From positions 55,232 to 119,231 of the forward strand of contig NZ_JAQTLS010000004.1 of the NCBI RefSeq assembly GCF_028714775.1: a stretch of 64,000 nt of DNA. Direction: 5' to 3'. The stretch is from Thiothrix sp. (GTDB taxonomy: Bacteria; Pseudomonadota; Gammaproteobacteria; Thiotrichales; Thiotrichaceae). The position numbers and the translations under genes were made by a program. Numbering within the stretch: position 1 is the first letter of the stretch; every line of letters starts with the position of its first letter. The notes under the pieces are model-generated. The model had not been told where the DNA came from. It saw only the letters and a list, made by a program, of their open reading frames with translations, and made no database searches. Positions 17,022-27,367 of the stretch are shown here, piece after piece.

Positions 17022-18404
17022 TTATTCAAATCCCGGCGAATAAACATCCGGGGTGTAATTCTCGAAACGGGTGTATTTGCCGAGGAACGTAAGCCGCAAG
17101 CTGCCAATCGGGCCATTCCGTTGCTTGGCGATGATGATTTCCGCCGTGCCTTTGTCGGGGGATTCGGGGTTGTAGACCTCATCGCGGTAGATGAAGATGA
17201 TTACGTCAGCATCCTGTTCAATTGCGCCCGATTCGCGTAAGTCCGACATCACCGGGCGTTTATTGGGGCGCTGTTCCAAGCTGCGGTTGAGCTGCGAGAG
17301 GGCAATCACGGGGCAGGCCAGTTCTTTCGCCAGTGATTTCAGGGAGCGGGAAATTTCCGAAATCTCAGCAGTACGGTTGTCGGTGCTGGTTCCGGTCTGC
17401 ATCAATTGCAGGTAATCCAGCACGATCAGGCCAAGTTGCCCGTGTTCACGCATCAGGCGGCGGGCGCGGGCGCGGACTTCCGTCGGTGATAGCGCGGGGC
17501 TGTCGTCGATGAACATTGGCACATCGGCGAAAATCTTGACGGCAGTGGCGATGCGGGGCCAATCCTCGTCGGTCAGCTTGCCGGTACGTACCCGATGTTG
17601 GTCAACTCGCCCCATTGACGACAGTAAACGCAAGGTAAGCTGTTCGGCGGGCATTTCCATACTGAAGATGGCTGTGGGTAACTTTTTGTGGGCAGCGGCG
17701 TATTCGGCGATGTTCATCGAGAAGGTGGTTTTTCCCATTGAGGGACGCCCTGCCACGATCACCAAGTCGCCTTTCTGCAAGCCGGAGGTCATCTCATCCA
17801 ACTCGGTATAGCCGGTGGAAACCCCGGTGATGGTGCTGTTGAGCTTGCTCAATTCCTCAATGTGTTCCAGCGTGATTTTCAGCAGTTTTTTGAGTGGCTT
17901 GAAAACTTGCCCTTGGCGCGTGCCTTGTTCGGCAATTTTGAATACTTTCTGTTCGGCCTCGTCCAGCAGTTCTTTGCTTTGGCGGCCTTGGACGTTAAAG
18001 GCGGAATCCGCAATGCCCGTGCCGACGCTGATCAGTTGGCGCAGGATAGATTTTTCCCGCACGATTTCTGCATACGCTTTGATGTTGGCGGCACTCGGAG
18101 TGTCCTTTGCCATCGTGGCGAGGTAGGCGAAGCCCCCGGCATTTTCCAATTCGTTACGTTGTTTCAGCCATTCGGAAACCGTTACCAAGTCCAGTGGCTT
18201 GTTGTCTTCTGCCAGATCAGCGATAGCGCGGAAAATGAGACGGTGGTCTTGTCGGTAGAAGTCGCCTTCCGTCACTTTGTCAGCGATGGTGTCCCATGCG
18301 GTGCTATCGTTGGCTAAGCCACTCAGCAGCAAGCCTCCGAGTACGGATTGCTCAGCTTCGATGGAGTGGGGAGGAATTTTGAGTGATTCGTATGAGTCTG
18401 CCAT
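17022..18404 (-). CDS. dnaB: Replicative DNA helicase DnaB
   Basis: This 460-residue hexameric 5'-3' helicase of the replication fork has an N-terminal domain (residues ~10-110, EAEQSVLGGLLL), a linker helix, and a RecA-like motor. The motor has Walker A GRPSMGKTTF, Walker B LIVLDYLQLM and arginine-finger region KNGPIGSLRLTF-like. No intein is present. It lies between rplI and alr, as in other Gammaproteobacteria. The DciA-type loader candidate is encoded at 53645-54070. Confidence 0.96.
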   Translation of the reverse strand: MADSYESLKIPPHSIEAEQSVLGGLLLSGLANDSTAWDTIADKVTEGDFYRQDHRLIFRAIADLAEDNKPLDLVTVSEWLKQRNELENAGGFAYLATMAKDTPSAANIKAYAEIVREKSILRQLISVGTGIADSAFNVQGRQSKELLDEAEQKVFKIAEQGTRQGQVFKPLKKLLKITLEHIEELSKLNSTITGVSTGYTELDEMTSGLQKGDLVIVAGRPSMGKTTFSMNIAEYAAAHKKLPTAIFSMEMPAEQLTLRLLSSMGRVDQHRVRTGKLTDEDWPRIATAVKIFADVPMFIDDSPALSPTEVRARARRLMREHGQLGLIVLDYLQLMQTGTSTDNRTAEISEISRSLKSLAKELACPVIALSQLNRSLEQRPNKRPVMSDLRESGAIEQDADVIIFIYRDEVYNPESPDKGTAEIIIAKQRNGPIGSLRLTFLGKYTRFENYTPDVYSPGFE

Positions 18405-18500
18405 AGCAGCTAAGTCTACCGGAATTTCGGGTTAAAACGTTAGTGACAGCTCGGTGTGAAAGGTGTGGATAACTTGTGGATGTCGGGAATTACACGCAAG

Positions 18501-18533
18501 AAAAAACCCCGCAGCACAAGCCATGCTACGGGA
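18501..18533 (-). terminator. Intrinsic terminator after rplI
   Basis: CCCGCAGCA (18508-18516) pairs with TGCTACGGG (18524-18532) with one mismatch. On the minus strand it is followed by six U (A run 18501-18506). It separates the ribosomal-protein operon from dnaB-alr. Confidence 0.75.
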
Positions 18534-18567
18534 TTTTATATTTCAGCTACGGCCTATTAGCGGGAAA

Positions 18568-19014
18568 TTATTCCGCTTCAACCACAACTTTGACGGTGGC
18601 ATTGACTTCGGTGTGCAGGTGCAGGCCGACTTCAAATTCACCCAAGTGACGCAGTGCGCCATCCGGCATACGGATTTCGCGACGTTCCACAGCGACGCCT
18701 GCTGCATTGATGGCATCAGCGACTTCGTGGTTGGAAACGGAACCGAACAGTTTGCCTTCGTTACCAGCTTTTGCCTTGATGGTCAGCACCATGCCTTCCA
18801 ATTGGGCTTTGCGGGCTTCAGCAGCAGCCAGTACTTCGGCAGCTTCAGCTTCCAGCTCTGCACGGCGTGCTTCAAATTCAGCCATGTTGGCTTTGGTCGC
18901 CATTTTGGCTTTGCCCTGAGGGATCAGGAAGTTACGTGCAAAACCAGGGCGTACATTGACGACGCTGCCCAGTGCGCCCAGATTTTCTACTTTCTTCAGC
19001 AGAATGATTTCCAT
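18568..19014 (-). CDS. rplI: 50S ribosomal protein L9
   Basis: This 148-residue protein has the standard L9 N-terminal domain ([13 protein letters not shown], then [13 protein letters not shown]), a connecting helix and the C-terminal rRNA-binding domain. I placed the start at ATG 19014 rather than the in-frame GTG at 19023. The family begins with MEIILL, and AAGGTG sits at the right distance. It is the last gene of the rpsF-rpsR-DUF2232-rplI operon. Confidence 0.97.
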   Translation of the reverse strand: MEIILLKKVENLGALGSVVNVRPGFARNFLIPQGKAKMATKANMAEFEARRAELEAEAAEVLAAAEARKAQLEGMVLTIKAKAGNEGKLFGSVSNHEVADAINAAGVAVERREIRMPDGALRHLGEFEVGLHLHTEVNATVKVVVEAE

Positions 19015-19062
19015 CGTTCTCACCTTGTCTTGTAAGCAGGTTTTTGGCCTGCGCGTAAAACG

Positions 19063-19971
19063 TTAACTTTTGCGTGCCTTAATCTGACTGCGAAAATCGG
19101 CTAACCCGTCAATGATGCCGAAGGCTGCCAGCAAAATGCCGACTTGCACCGGCATGAGAAACAGCAATACATACATCCCAACCAGCCATCCTTTGTGCTG
19201 CTGCAATGACCCGACCACACTGTGCATCAAGGCTAAACCTTGAAACACGAATATCGCCAGACCCGCGAACACCACATCTATGGCGGTTGGCTGCTTGCCC
19301 ATGATAGCCAGCCCGATGACACCAACCATTAACAATGCGGGTATTTTCCCGACATTCAGTTGACGCCATTCCTCGCTGAAACCACCGGGGTTATACAGCA
19401 TCGCCTGCCAGTGCCTTGCGAGCAATAACGACAGGATCAACAGGATGCTGGCGATAGCAGCAATGCCGCCTGCCAACAGCGTTGGGATGCTGTCCAGTAT
19501 CTGCTGTTTGTCTTCTGCTGGCAGGTCTGCGGGAAATACCTTCATGGTATCAGCCAGTACGACAAATTCTTGCCATGCGGGCTGAGCCTGCCAGAATTTG
19601 ACCGGATCACCTACATTCAGGTGAAACAGCAAGATGCCAACTACTGCTATCCCTAACAGCACCGAGAGGGTGCGTGACCAAGAGACGGTGTTTCCCAGTA
19701 CCGCAGCCAATGCAATCACGGGTAGCCACACCATCATGCTTAACACAAAACCCATCAGTGGGTCGGCTTGCGTGATGAGGCTTAACCCCGCCAGTACGGC
19801 GCTGCTGACCGTAGCGATCATCAGGCCGCGCTGCCAGCCCATGCGCAAGGTAATCAGCCCGATAGCTGCATTACTCAGTAAGCTCATGAGCGGCAAAAAA
19901 ACGGACAAGATAGCAAACAAGAGAATAAATCCGATTGCTTGCAATGGGCCTACCATGATGAATTTAGCCAT
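19063..19971 (-). CDS. DUF2232-type membrane protein (YybS-like)
   Basis: This 302-residue, multi-pass membrane protein has about eight hydrophobic helices (first at residues 8-30). In many Gammaproteobacteria a DUF2232 protein of this size sits between rpsR and rplI, as here. Its biochemical role is unknown. No catalytic motif is visible. An alternative start at Met6 (19956) would shorten it by five residues. Confidence 0.8.
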   Translation of the reverse strand: MAKFIMVGPLQAIGFILLFAILSVFLPLMSLLSNAAIGLITLRMGWQRGLMIATVSSAVLAGLSLITQADPLMGFVLSMMVWLPVIALAAVLGNTVSWSRTLSVLLGIAVVGILLFHLNVGDPVKFWQAQPAWQEFVVLADTMKVFPADLPAEDKQQILDSIPTLLAGGIAAIASILLILSLLLARHWQAMLYNPGGFSEEWRQLNVGKIPALLMVGVIGLAIMGKQPTAIDVVFAGLAIFVFQGLALMHSVVGSLQQHKGWLVGMYVLLFLMPVQVGILLAAFGIIDGLADFRSQIKARKS

Positions 19972-20033
19972 GGGATTCCACTACTTGCCGTTCCGCAGTC
20001 ATGCCACGCCGGAACGTGGCATAGGCATACAAA

Positions 20034-20261
20034 TTACTTGTGTTGGTCTGAGTATGGCAGCAGTGCCAAGAAGCGTGCGCGTTTGATCGCGGTCGCCAGT
20101 TGACGCTGATACTTGGCTTTAGTGCCGGTAATGCGGCTAGGGACAATCTTGCCGGTTTCGGTGATAAAGCTTTTCAGGATGTCGAGGTCTTTGTAATCGA
20201 CTTCGGTAATGCCTTCAGCAGTGAAGCGGCAGTATTTCTTGCGGCGGAATTGACGTGACAT
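20034..20261 (-). CDS. rpsR: 30S ribosomal protein S18
   Basis: A 75-residue basic protein, full length for S18. [10 protein letters not shown] at the start, [12 protein letters not shown], and the conserved [19 protein letters not shown] stretch identify it. It binds S6 and the platform of the 30S subunit. It lies 23 bases after rpsF. Confidence 0.97.
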   Translation of the reverse strand: MSRQFRRKKYCRFTAEGITEVDYKDLDILKSFITETGKIVPSRITGTKAKYQRQLATAIKRARFLALLPYSDQHK

Positions 20262-20284
20262 AGGTATCTCCAGATCAGCCGTGG

Positions 20285-20674
20285 TTATTCGTCGTCAGAT
20301 GAGTAATCATCATCAGCGGGTTCTTCTTCGCGCATACGCTTGGAAGGCTTGTGTTCACCGTCTTTCTTCAGTGGGGAAGGTTCGGTGACAGCCGCATCAC
20401 AACGGATGGTAACGCTACGGATGACTGCATCGTTGAAGCGGAAAATAGTTTCCAGTTCTGTCAGTGTTTCCGCGCCGCACTCAATGTTCATCAGCACGTA
20501 GTGTGCTTTGTGCAGCTTGTTGATTGGGTAAGCCAGTTGGCGGCGACCCCAGTCTTCAAGGCGGTGGATTGCGCCACCACTTTCCTGCACCATGCTCCGG
20601 TAGCGTTCTACCATGGCTGGTACTTGTTCGCTCTGGTCCGGGTGAACCAGAAAGACAATTTCGTAATGTCTCAT
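20285..20674 (-). CDS. rpsF: 30S ribosomal protein S6
   Basis: This 129-residue protein starts [18 protein letters not shown], typical of S6. [16 protein letters not shown] and the acidic tail ending DDDYSSDDE, related to the poly-Glu tails added to S6 in some species, follow. The longer frame opening at 20743 is rejected because the family starts with MRHYE. AAGGAAG precedes ATG 20674. First gene of the S6-S18-DUF2232-L9 operon. Confidence 0.96.
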   Translation of the reverse strand: MRHYEIVFLVHPDQSEQVPAMVERYRSMVQESGGAIHRLEDWGRRQLAYPINKLHKAHYVLMNIECGAETLTELETIFRFNDAVIRSVTIRCDAAVTEPSPLKKDGEHKPSKRMREEEPADDDYSSDDE

Positions 20675-20699
20675 TAAGGTCTTCCTTTCGGGTTTAACA

Positions 20700-20724
20700 G
20701 CCTCCCGTCGTATCGCGGTGAGGC
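20700..20724 (-). promoter_or_regulatory. Candidate S6:S18-binding leader hairpin
   Basis: In the rpsF leader, GCCTC and GAGGC form an outer stem. CCG and CGG form an inner stem around an eight-base loop, with one unpaired A. The CCG-containing hairpin resembles the known S6:S18 autoregulatory leader motif. Assigned by eye from shape and position, 25 bases upstream of the rpsF start. Confidence 0.45.
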
Positions 20725-20766
20725 AAGGGCTTTCTTTGGGCACAAGTACCCATAGAAAAGCGCGGA

Positions 20767-20796
20767 ATTATCCGGGAACTCGGGGGCGCTTGTCAA
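20767..20796 (-). promoter_or_regulatory. Sigma-70 promoter of the rpsF operon
   Basis: On the minus strand TTGACA (20796-20791) is followed after 18 bases by GATAAT (20772-20767). The -35 is consensus and the -10 has one mismatch. It lies about 90 bases upstream of rpsF, leaving room for the leader hairpin. Confidence 0.75.
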
Positions 20797-20856
20797 TTTT
20801 ATGTGAATGATAATTTTCCGATCAATGGCGTGATCATTTCAGAACTGCGGGTGAAT

Positions 20857-20885
20857 TTGTCCTACAATTTAGGTCAGGCTATAAA
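20857..20885 (+). promoter_or_regulatory. Sigma-70 promoter of the kinase gene
   Basis: TTGTCC (20857-20862), 17-base spacer, TATAAA (20880-20885). The expected transcript starts within ~10 bases of the kinase start codon, so its leader would be very short. Confidence 0.6.
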
Positions 20886-20899
20886 ACGGATAAATAGAT

Positions 20900-21811
20900 A
20901 TGGGGGGTATATCAGCGGTGTTTGGGAATGAGGCGAGTACCGAATCAGCTTGCTTAGGGACGGGCGGGGGTGATTTCCTCTTGAAGCAAGAGTTGCAGCG
21001 CTGTTTGCAGGCATTCCCCTTGGATGTGCCGGGCTGGAAAATGCGCGAAGTGCTGCACAACAGTGATAATGCCGTGATTTTTCTGGCGGAAAATGCACAA
21101 GGTTTCTTTGCAGTCATCAAACGTTTTAAATTTGCTGTACAGGATGTCGATAGGGCGCGGGTGGAGCGCTTCCTGCTGGGATGCCATGCCTTGCGCTTGT
21201 TGGGGCAGCAACAGGGTTTGGTACGTTTGTTGGATGCTGGCATCAACCATCAGGCAATTTACCTCGTGATGGAATACGTGCGGGGGGATACCTTAAAAAA
21301 TCATTTGGCAGCGTCCCCTTTGCCCCCGCTTTCCCAGCGGCTGCGTTGGTTTGACGAATTGGTCGCGGTGTTGGGAATGGTGCATTCTGCCGGTTTGCTG
21401 CACCGTGACTTGAAAACATCGAACATTTTGGTGCGTGAAGCGGGTTCGTTGGCTCTGCTGGATTTCGGTATAGAAACCGCGTTGCTGGTGGAGGCAGGAT
21501 TTTTGCGGGTGGATGAAATTTATTGCACACCGTATTACGTCAGCCCTGAACGGATACTCGGGGATATGGCTGATGAGCGTTCCGACCTGTATGCACTAGG
21601 GGTGATACTGTATGAATTACTGGTTGGTCATAAACCCTATGATTCAGTGGTATTGTCTGAACTCTTGAAAAAACATATGCTTGCTCCTATTCCACGCTTG
21701 CCGCCAAGGTATTCTGCTTATCAACCGCTGGTAGATGGGTTATTGGCTAAGTCACCAGAAGACAGGCTACAGTCTACGGATGAAGTGGTCTGTTTATTGC
21801 ATGGTTTATAG
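20900..21811 (+). CDS. Hanks-type serine/threonine protein kinase
   Basis: This 303-residue soluble kinase has ~45 N-terminal residues, then the kinase fold. ATP-anchoring Lys is in FFAVIKRF, and the hinge is VMEYVRGDTL. The catalytic loop HRDLKTSN is intact, the Mg-binding DFG is present, an SPE stands for APE, and DLYALGVILYEL is subdomain IX. All key catalytic residues are there, so it should be active. No membrane segment or sensor domain is seen, unlike PknB. It has its own promoter and lies next to the exosortase genes, but a link is not shown. Start is ATG 20900; the ribosome site (GGAT) is weak. Confidence 0.88.
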   Translation: MGGISAVFGNEASTESACLGTGGGDFLLKQELQRCLQAFPLDVPGWKMREVLHNSDNAVIFLAENAQGFFAVIKRFKFAVQDVDRARVERFLLGCHALRLLGQQQGLVRLLDAGINHQAIYLVMEYVRGDTLKNHLAASPLPPLSQRLRWFDELVAVLGMVHSAGLLHRDLKTSNILVREAGSLALLDFGIETALLVEAGFLRVDEIYCTPYYVSPERILGDMADERSDLYALGVILYELLVGHKPYDSVVLSELLKKHMLAPIPRLPPRYSAYQPLVDGLLAKSPEDRLQSTDEVVCLLHGL

Positions 21812-21891
21812 CGATTTCACAACGATCATAATAGCAAGGTTATGGGAACGGCTCAGATTTGCCGTTTCTCGGATTTAGGAGGGATTGGAAT

Positions 21892-22224
21892 ATGGCTACT
21901 CGGTCATCATGTAAATATAAAAATACGTGTGCACACTCATTGGTTGCCCGCTTCATGGCGGTGGCGAGGTGGGGGGCGCTGGCGTTATTGCTGGGGATTG
22001 GCCTTGCCGATGCGATCCTGCATTTCAGTCGCGGTGATGCGGTCAACTGGGTGTTTTGTGGCATTTGTGTGGTCAGCGGGGTGATCCTGTTCTGGATGGG
22101 GCAGTGCTTGCTGGAGAGCGAATGCGGCACAAGGAAAAAGGCCGGAAGTTGCCATGCCCTGCGGATGAATACGTCTTTGGGGCAACCTGTTACTTGGTCA
22201 AAAAATGGTGTAAAGTCGGGATAG
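21892..22224 (+). CDS. Small membrane protein before the exosortase
   Basis: This 110-residue protein has two hydrophobic helices (about residues 27-45 and 54-73), a basic Cys-containing N-terminus and a charged tail with further Cys. ATG 21892 is chosen because AGGAGGGA lies seven bases upstream. It precedes the exosortase H gene by 41 bases on the same strand, so co-expression is likely. I do not recognise the family. Confidence 0.6.
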   Translation: MATRSSCKYKNTCAHSLVARFMAVARWGALALLLGIGLADAILHFSRGDAVNWVFCGICVVSGVILFWMGQCLLESECGTRKKAGSCHALRMNTSLGQPVTWSKNGVKSG

Positions 22225-22265
22225 CTGGTTATAAAGATAATTCTAAAAAAGAATAAGAGGGGGCT

Positions 22266-22778
22266 ATGTTACGTTTTCTGCTGGTATTCTTGCTCGTGCA
22301 AGGTGTGTTGTTTGGGGTTGAAATGCTGCAACCCGTGCAATCCGCCGTAATTCTGCCGTGGACTGGTTGGCTGGCTGATGCCAGTGGCTGGTTGATGTCT
22401 GCTTTTGATTCCCATGTTGCTACTTCCGGTAAAATTGTCAGCAGTACGTTGAATGGTTTCGCTGTTTCCATTGAGCCGGGGTGTAACGGGGTGGAAGCAA
22501 TGATCGTGTTGCTGTCAGCGATTTTGGCGTTTCCCGCGCCCCCTGCTTACAAACTGATGGGGCTGTTGTGGGGCTTTGTCGCTATTCAGGGCATGAATTT
22601 GTTACGGATCATCAGCCTGTTCTATCTGGGGCAATGGAGCCGTGAGTTGTTCGATTGGGCGCATTTGTACATCTGGCAAGCTTTGATCATGTTGGATGCC
22701 TTGGTGGTATTCCTGATTTGGATACGCTATTTGCCGGGTGGGAATGCAAGTCCAGCGCCTGCGGAGGTGTCCGTATGA
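22266..22778 (+). CDS. xrtH: Exosortase H (XrtH)
   Basis: This 170-residue multi-pass membrane protein has the exosortase catalytic layout. Cys is in EPGCNGVEAM (around residue 77), Arg in the NLLRIISLFYLG stretch, and His in FDWAHLYIWQ. Exosortases are integral-membrane Cys transpeptidase-like enzymes that process PEP-CTERM-type sorting signals. The short length, sequence and following partner fit the XrtH subfamily, which acts on IPTL-CTERM proteins. It overlaps the next gene by four bases. GAGGGGG precedes ATG. No IPTL-type substrate is encoded in the window. Confidence 0.85.
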   Translation: MLRFLLVFLLVQGVLFGVEMLQPVQSAVILPWTGWLADASGWLMSAFDSHVATSGKIVSSTLNGFAVSIEPGCNGVEAMIVLLSAILAFPAPPAYKLMGLLWGFVAIQGMNLLRIISLFYLGQWSRELFDWAHLYIWQALIMLDALVVFLIWIRYLPGGNASPAPAEVSV

Positions 22779-23386
22779 CGCAGCGACCGTTGCAACGTTT
22801 CATGTTGGGGGTGTTGGTGTTTTTTCCCCTGACCTTTTTTGTTTGGTACGTGACTGCAACCTTTCATCTCGCACCTGTGACGTTGCTCAGTGGCAAGTTG
22901 TTGAACTTGCTGGTTCCTGATGCTTTGATGTGGCTGAAATTGGATGGGCATACGCTGGTGGTGGCATCCAATTTCGGGCGTGATGCGAGCGGTGCGGTGT
23001 TGTCGCCACCGCCGGGTGAAGATGTGTTGGGTTTCCATTTGAACCCGCTGATTTACAGTTACAGCTTACCCTTGGTGGCGGCGTTGATGCTGGCGACACC
23101 GGGCAAGGATAAGTGGGGGAATCTGCTTTGGGGGATGTTGCTGGTGATTCCGGCGGAAATGTTCAGCATGATTTTCAGTGTGTTGAAAACCCTGACGTTT
23201 GATGTGGGGGCGGCATTCCAAGCCCAGCAGGGGTTTTCGCAAGCTGGGGTGGATGCGGTGGCGCTGGGCTATCAGGTGGGGACGTTGCTGCTGCCGATGA
23301 TTGCGCCCCTGATTATTTGGGTGGCACTCAACCGCGCTTTCATCACCCAACTTGCGCCGCAATTGGAGCGGGTGTTTAGCCGTTAA
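22775..23386 (+). CDS. Exosortase H-associated membrane protein
   Basis: This 203-residue membrane protein has four or five helices and a periplasmic loop containing LSPPPGEDVLGFHLNPLIYSYSLP. This matches the partner gene that regularly follows xrtH. Its exact role in processing is unknown. Start ATG 22775 overlaps the xrtH stop (ATGA), which indicates translational coupling; the longer frame from 22655 is not used. It converges with the next gene, overlapping it by four bases. Confidence 0.82.
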   Translation: MTQRPLQRFMLGVLVFFPLTFFVWYVTATFHLAPVTLLSGKLLNLLVPDALMWLKLDGHTLVVASNFGRDASGAVLSPPPGEDVLGFHLNPLIYSYSLPLVAALMLATPGKDKWGNLLWGMLLVIPAEMFSMIFSVLKTLTFDVGAAFQAQQGFSQAGVDAVALGYQVGTLLLPMIAPLIIWVALNRAFITQLAPQLERVFSR

Positions 23387-24339
23387 TGCTTTTCTTTGCG
23401 CCAGTTTTCGAGGCTGACGACCTTGGTGGGGCTGTCGGTAGCAGCGTCCGCTAATAGTGAATGCCCCAGCAATACCGAGGGGTTGCCGGACAAGAATTCA
23501 CGCATCAGGCGCAGTTTCAGGCTATTGGGGAATTTGCTGGCGCTTTGGTCGTTTTCCAGCGCTTCGGCTTCTTCTTCGGTTAGGGAATTGACCAGTTTTT
23601 CCCAGCGTTCATTCAGGGCTTTTTCAATGCTTTCGCTGTCGGCTTCGAGTTTTGCCAGCACGTCTTCCGGCAGGGAATCAAGGTAGGTGTCGATATTGCC
23701 AAGGATTTTGCCGAAACGCATTTCCAGCAGGGAACGCAAGATTTCGTCCGTCCATTGTTCTTCCGCTTGGCGGGCAAAATTGTCACTGTCGCTGATTAAT
23801 GTTCCTTCTGCATCGACCGCGCCGTAAGCTTCGCCGTGTCGCCGCCAAAGGATGTGCAACTGCGGCAAGTATTCTTCCAAACGCTGGCTATCATCGGCGG
23901 TCGCGGGTTGGAAAGTGACGGGTTGGAACTGCGGGTAAAGTTGGCAGAACTGGTACATCGCGCTGACGTATTGGTAAGGGTCGAAGGTCAATGTGATGAC
24001 GTTTTCATCGAATTCATCAATTTCTTCGTCGTCATCTACGTCCAATTCCACGTCAAGGAAAGGTTCGTAATGTTCGTAAACGATGTCCCAGAGGATTTTG
24101 CCGTCGCGGTGGCGCACGAAAATCGCGGATTCGACTTGGAATTCCGGTAAATCGGGGGTGCTGTTGACGATCCAATAATCACCTGTGGCCTGAGCACTGC
24201 GCACAAGGGCGCGAAAATCCAATAAGCCGAACGGGATTTCAAGGATGCTGCTAGGATGGCGGTAGCCCTCTAGCACGACCAGTTGTACCGAGGGCTGACC
24301 GCCCTCCAGTGTGACGACAAATGACAGTGATTCTTCCAT
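23383..24339 (-). CDS. Acidic cytoplasmic protein of unknown function
   Basis: This 318-residue protein has no signal or membrane segment. It is strongly acidic, with a DDDEEIDEFDEN stretch near residue 100 and a helical C-terminal half. No catalytic or binding motif is recognised. It reads minus strand, convergent with the exosortase partner and divergent from the protease gene at 24452. Codon use and intact length argue that it is real. Confidence 0.7.
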   Translation of the reverse strand: MEESLSFVVTLEGGQPSVQLVVLEGYRHPSSILEIPFGLLDFRALVRSAQATGDYWIVNSTPDLPEFQVESAIFVRHRDGKILWDIVYEHYEPFLDVELDVDDDEEIDEFDENVITLTFDPYQYVSAMYQFCQLYPQFQPVTFQPATADDSQRLEEYLPQLHILWRRHGEAYGAVDAEGTLISDSDNFARQAEEQWTDEILRSLLEMRFGKILGNIDTYLDSLPEDVLAKLEADSESIEKALNERWEKLVNSLTEEEAEALENDQSASKFPNSLKLRLMREFLSGNPSVLLGHSLLADAATDSPTKVVSLENWRKEKH

Positions 24340-24451
24340 GTGGCTATCTTACCACGAAAGAATCCTGTTGTTGGTAGTGGCTAGAAACGATAACGTTAGG
24401 AAACTGTGCCACGGTTGCGTGGTTGTTGCCGATTAATTCGAGGGACATTTT

Positions 24452-25222
24452 GTGAAATACCCCCATAATTTACTTGCCGTGCCTTTTCTGGGCTTATGTT
24501 TGCATGGTTGCAGTTCTATGCCCATACAAGCCGCCCTTGGGGACACGCTGCTAGCAAATGAGCAAAAGACCATTGCAATATTCGAGCGCAGCAACCCTTC
24601 GGTGGTGTGCATTACCGTTGACGAACAATTGCCAGATTACGCACGCGGCGACTTTTCCAGCGAAATGCCTGCTGCATCAGGTACGGGTTTCATGTGGGAT
24701 AATGACGGGCATATTATTACCACTAACCACATGGTCGAAGGCTCGCGCTCAGTGAAAGTCATCCTTGCTGACCAACGTGTTTTGGATGCGACCGTGGTCG
24801 GTTTGAGTGCGGAACATGACCTCGCTGTCCTCAAAGTCCGTGGCGGCGATGATTTGCCGCGCCCGGCGGTACTGGGGAGTAGTCATGGGCTGAAAGTGGG
24901 GCAAACGGTGTTTACCATCGGCAATGCCTTCGGGCTGGGGCGCAGTTTCACCACCGGGATTGTGTCGGCCTTGGGGCGTAATTTTGAGGGTGAAGAAAAC
25001 GGGGTTATCCGTAATCTGATCCAGACCGATGCGTCGATTAATCCAGGTAGTTCCGGTTCGCCATTGCTGGACAGCAGCGGGCGTGTCATCGGCGTCAATG
25101 TGGCAATCTATAGTTTGTCAGGTGGTTCCGATGGGGTCAGTTTTGCGCTGCCTATCGACATAGTGAAACAGGTGGTTCCAAGCTTGTTGGCTAAAAAGAC
25201 GGGCAAAAATAAAGCGGAATAA
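24452..25222 (+). CDS. HtrA/DegP-like trypsin-family protease without PDZ domain
   Basis: A 256-residue exported protease. The N-terminus has a signal with a lipobox-like end (CLHGCSS), so it may be a lipoprotein. The chymotrypsin-like domain shows the His loop IITTNHMVEG, Asp in AEHDLAVLKV and the nucleophile loop NPGSSGSPLLD, which has Ser-Ser-Gly-Ser where HtrA proteins normally have Asn-Ser-Gly-Gly. The catalytic triad is kept. The protein ends right after the protease domain, so the usual PDZ domains are absent. Start is GTG 24452 with GAGGGA upstream. Likely role: periplasmic protein quality control or regulated cleavage. Confidence 0.82.
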   Translation: MKYPHNLLAVPFLGLCLHGCSSMPIQAALGDTLLANEQKTIAIFERSNPSVVCITVDEQLPDYARGDFSSEMPAASGTGFMWDNDGHIITTNHMVEGSRSVKVILADQRVLDATVVGLSAEHDLAVLKVRGGDDLPRPAVLGSSHGLKVGQTVFTIGNAFGLGRSFTTGIVSALGRNFEGEENGVIRNLIQTDASINPGSSGSPLLDSSGRVIGVNVAIYSLSGGSDGVSFALPIDIVKQVVPSLLAKKTGKNKAE

Positions 25223-25235
25223 ATGTAACTGCCCC

Positions 25236-25271
25236 AAAAAAGCCCCGCTACCGGGTGGTGCGGGGCTTTTT
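25236..25271. terminator. Bidirectional intrinsic terminator
   Basis: GCCCCGC (25242-25248) pairs with GCGGGGC (25260-25266). Six A lie before and five T after, so it works in both directions between the convergent protease and thiC genes. Confidence 0.9.
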
Positions 25272-25282
25272 GCGGTTTGGGC

Positions 25283-27184
<1,902 letters not shown>

Positions 27185-27367
27185 CTAGTTCCATTTTAAG
27201 GTGGGGAAGGTAAGCAACCTAATGTAGCAGATTTGGAAAGGGCAGCATAATAGCTTGAGGAATTGCGGGGAAGGGTATCGCATCTGTGACATTCGTACAT
27301 CCCGCACCCAGTAGCCGTTTATCCATCGAAAATTGACCGCAGGCACGGGGATAGTAGAATCATTCTT

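Noticed and set aside
20675..20743. Longer start for rpsF at 20743
   Set aside because: The extra 23 residues cover the leader hairpin and are absent from the S6 family, which starts MRHYE.
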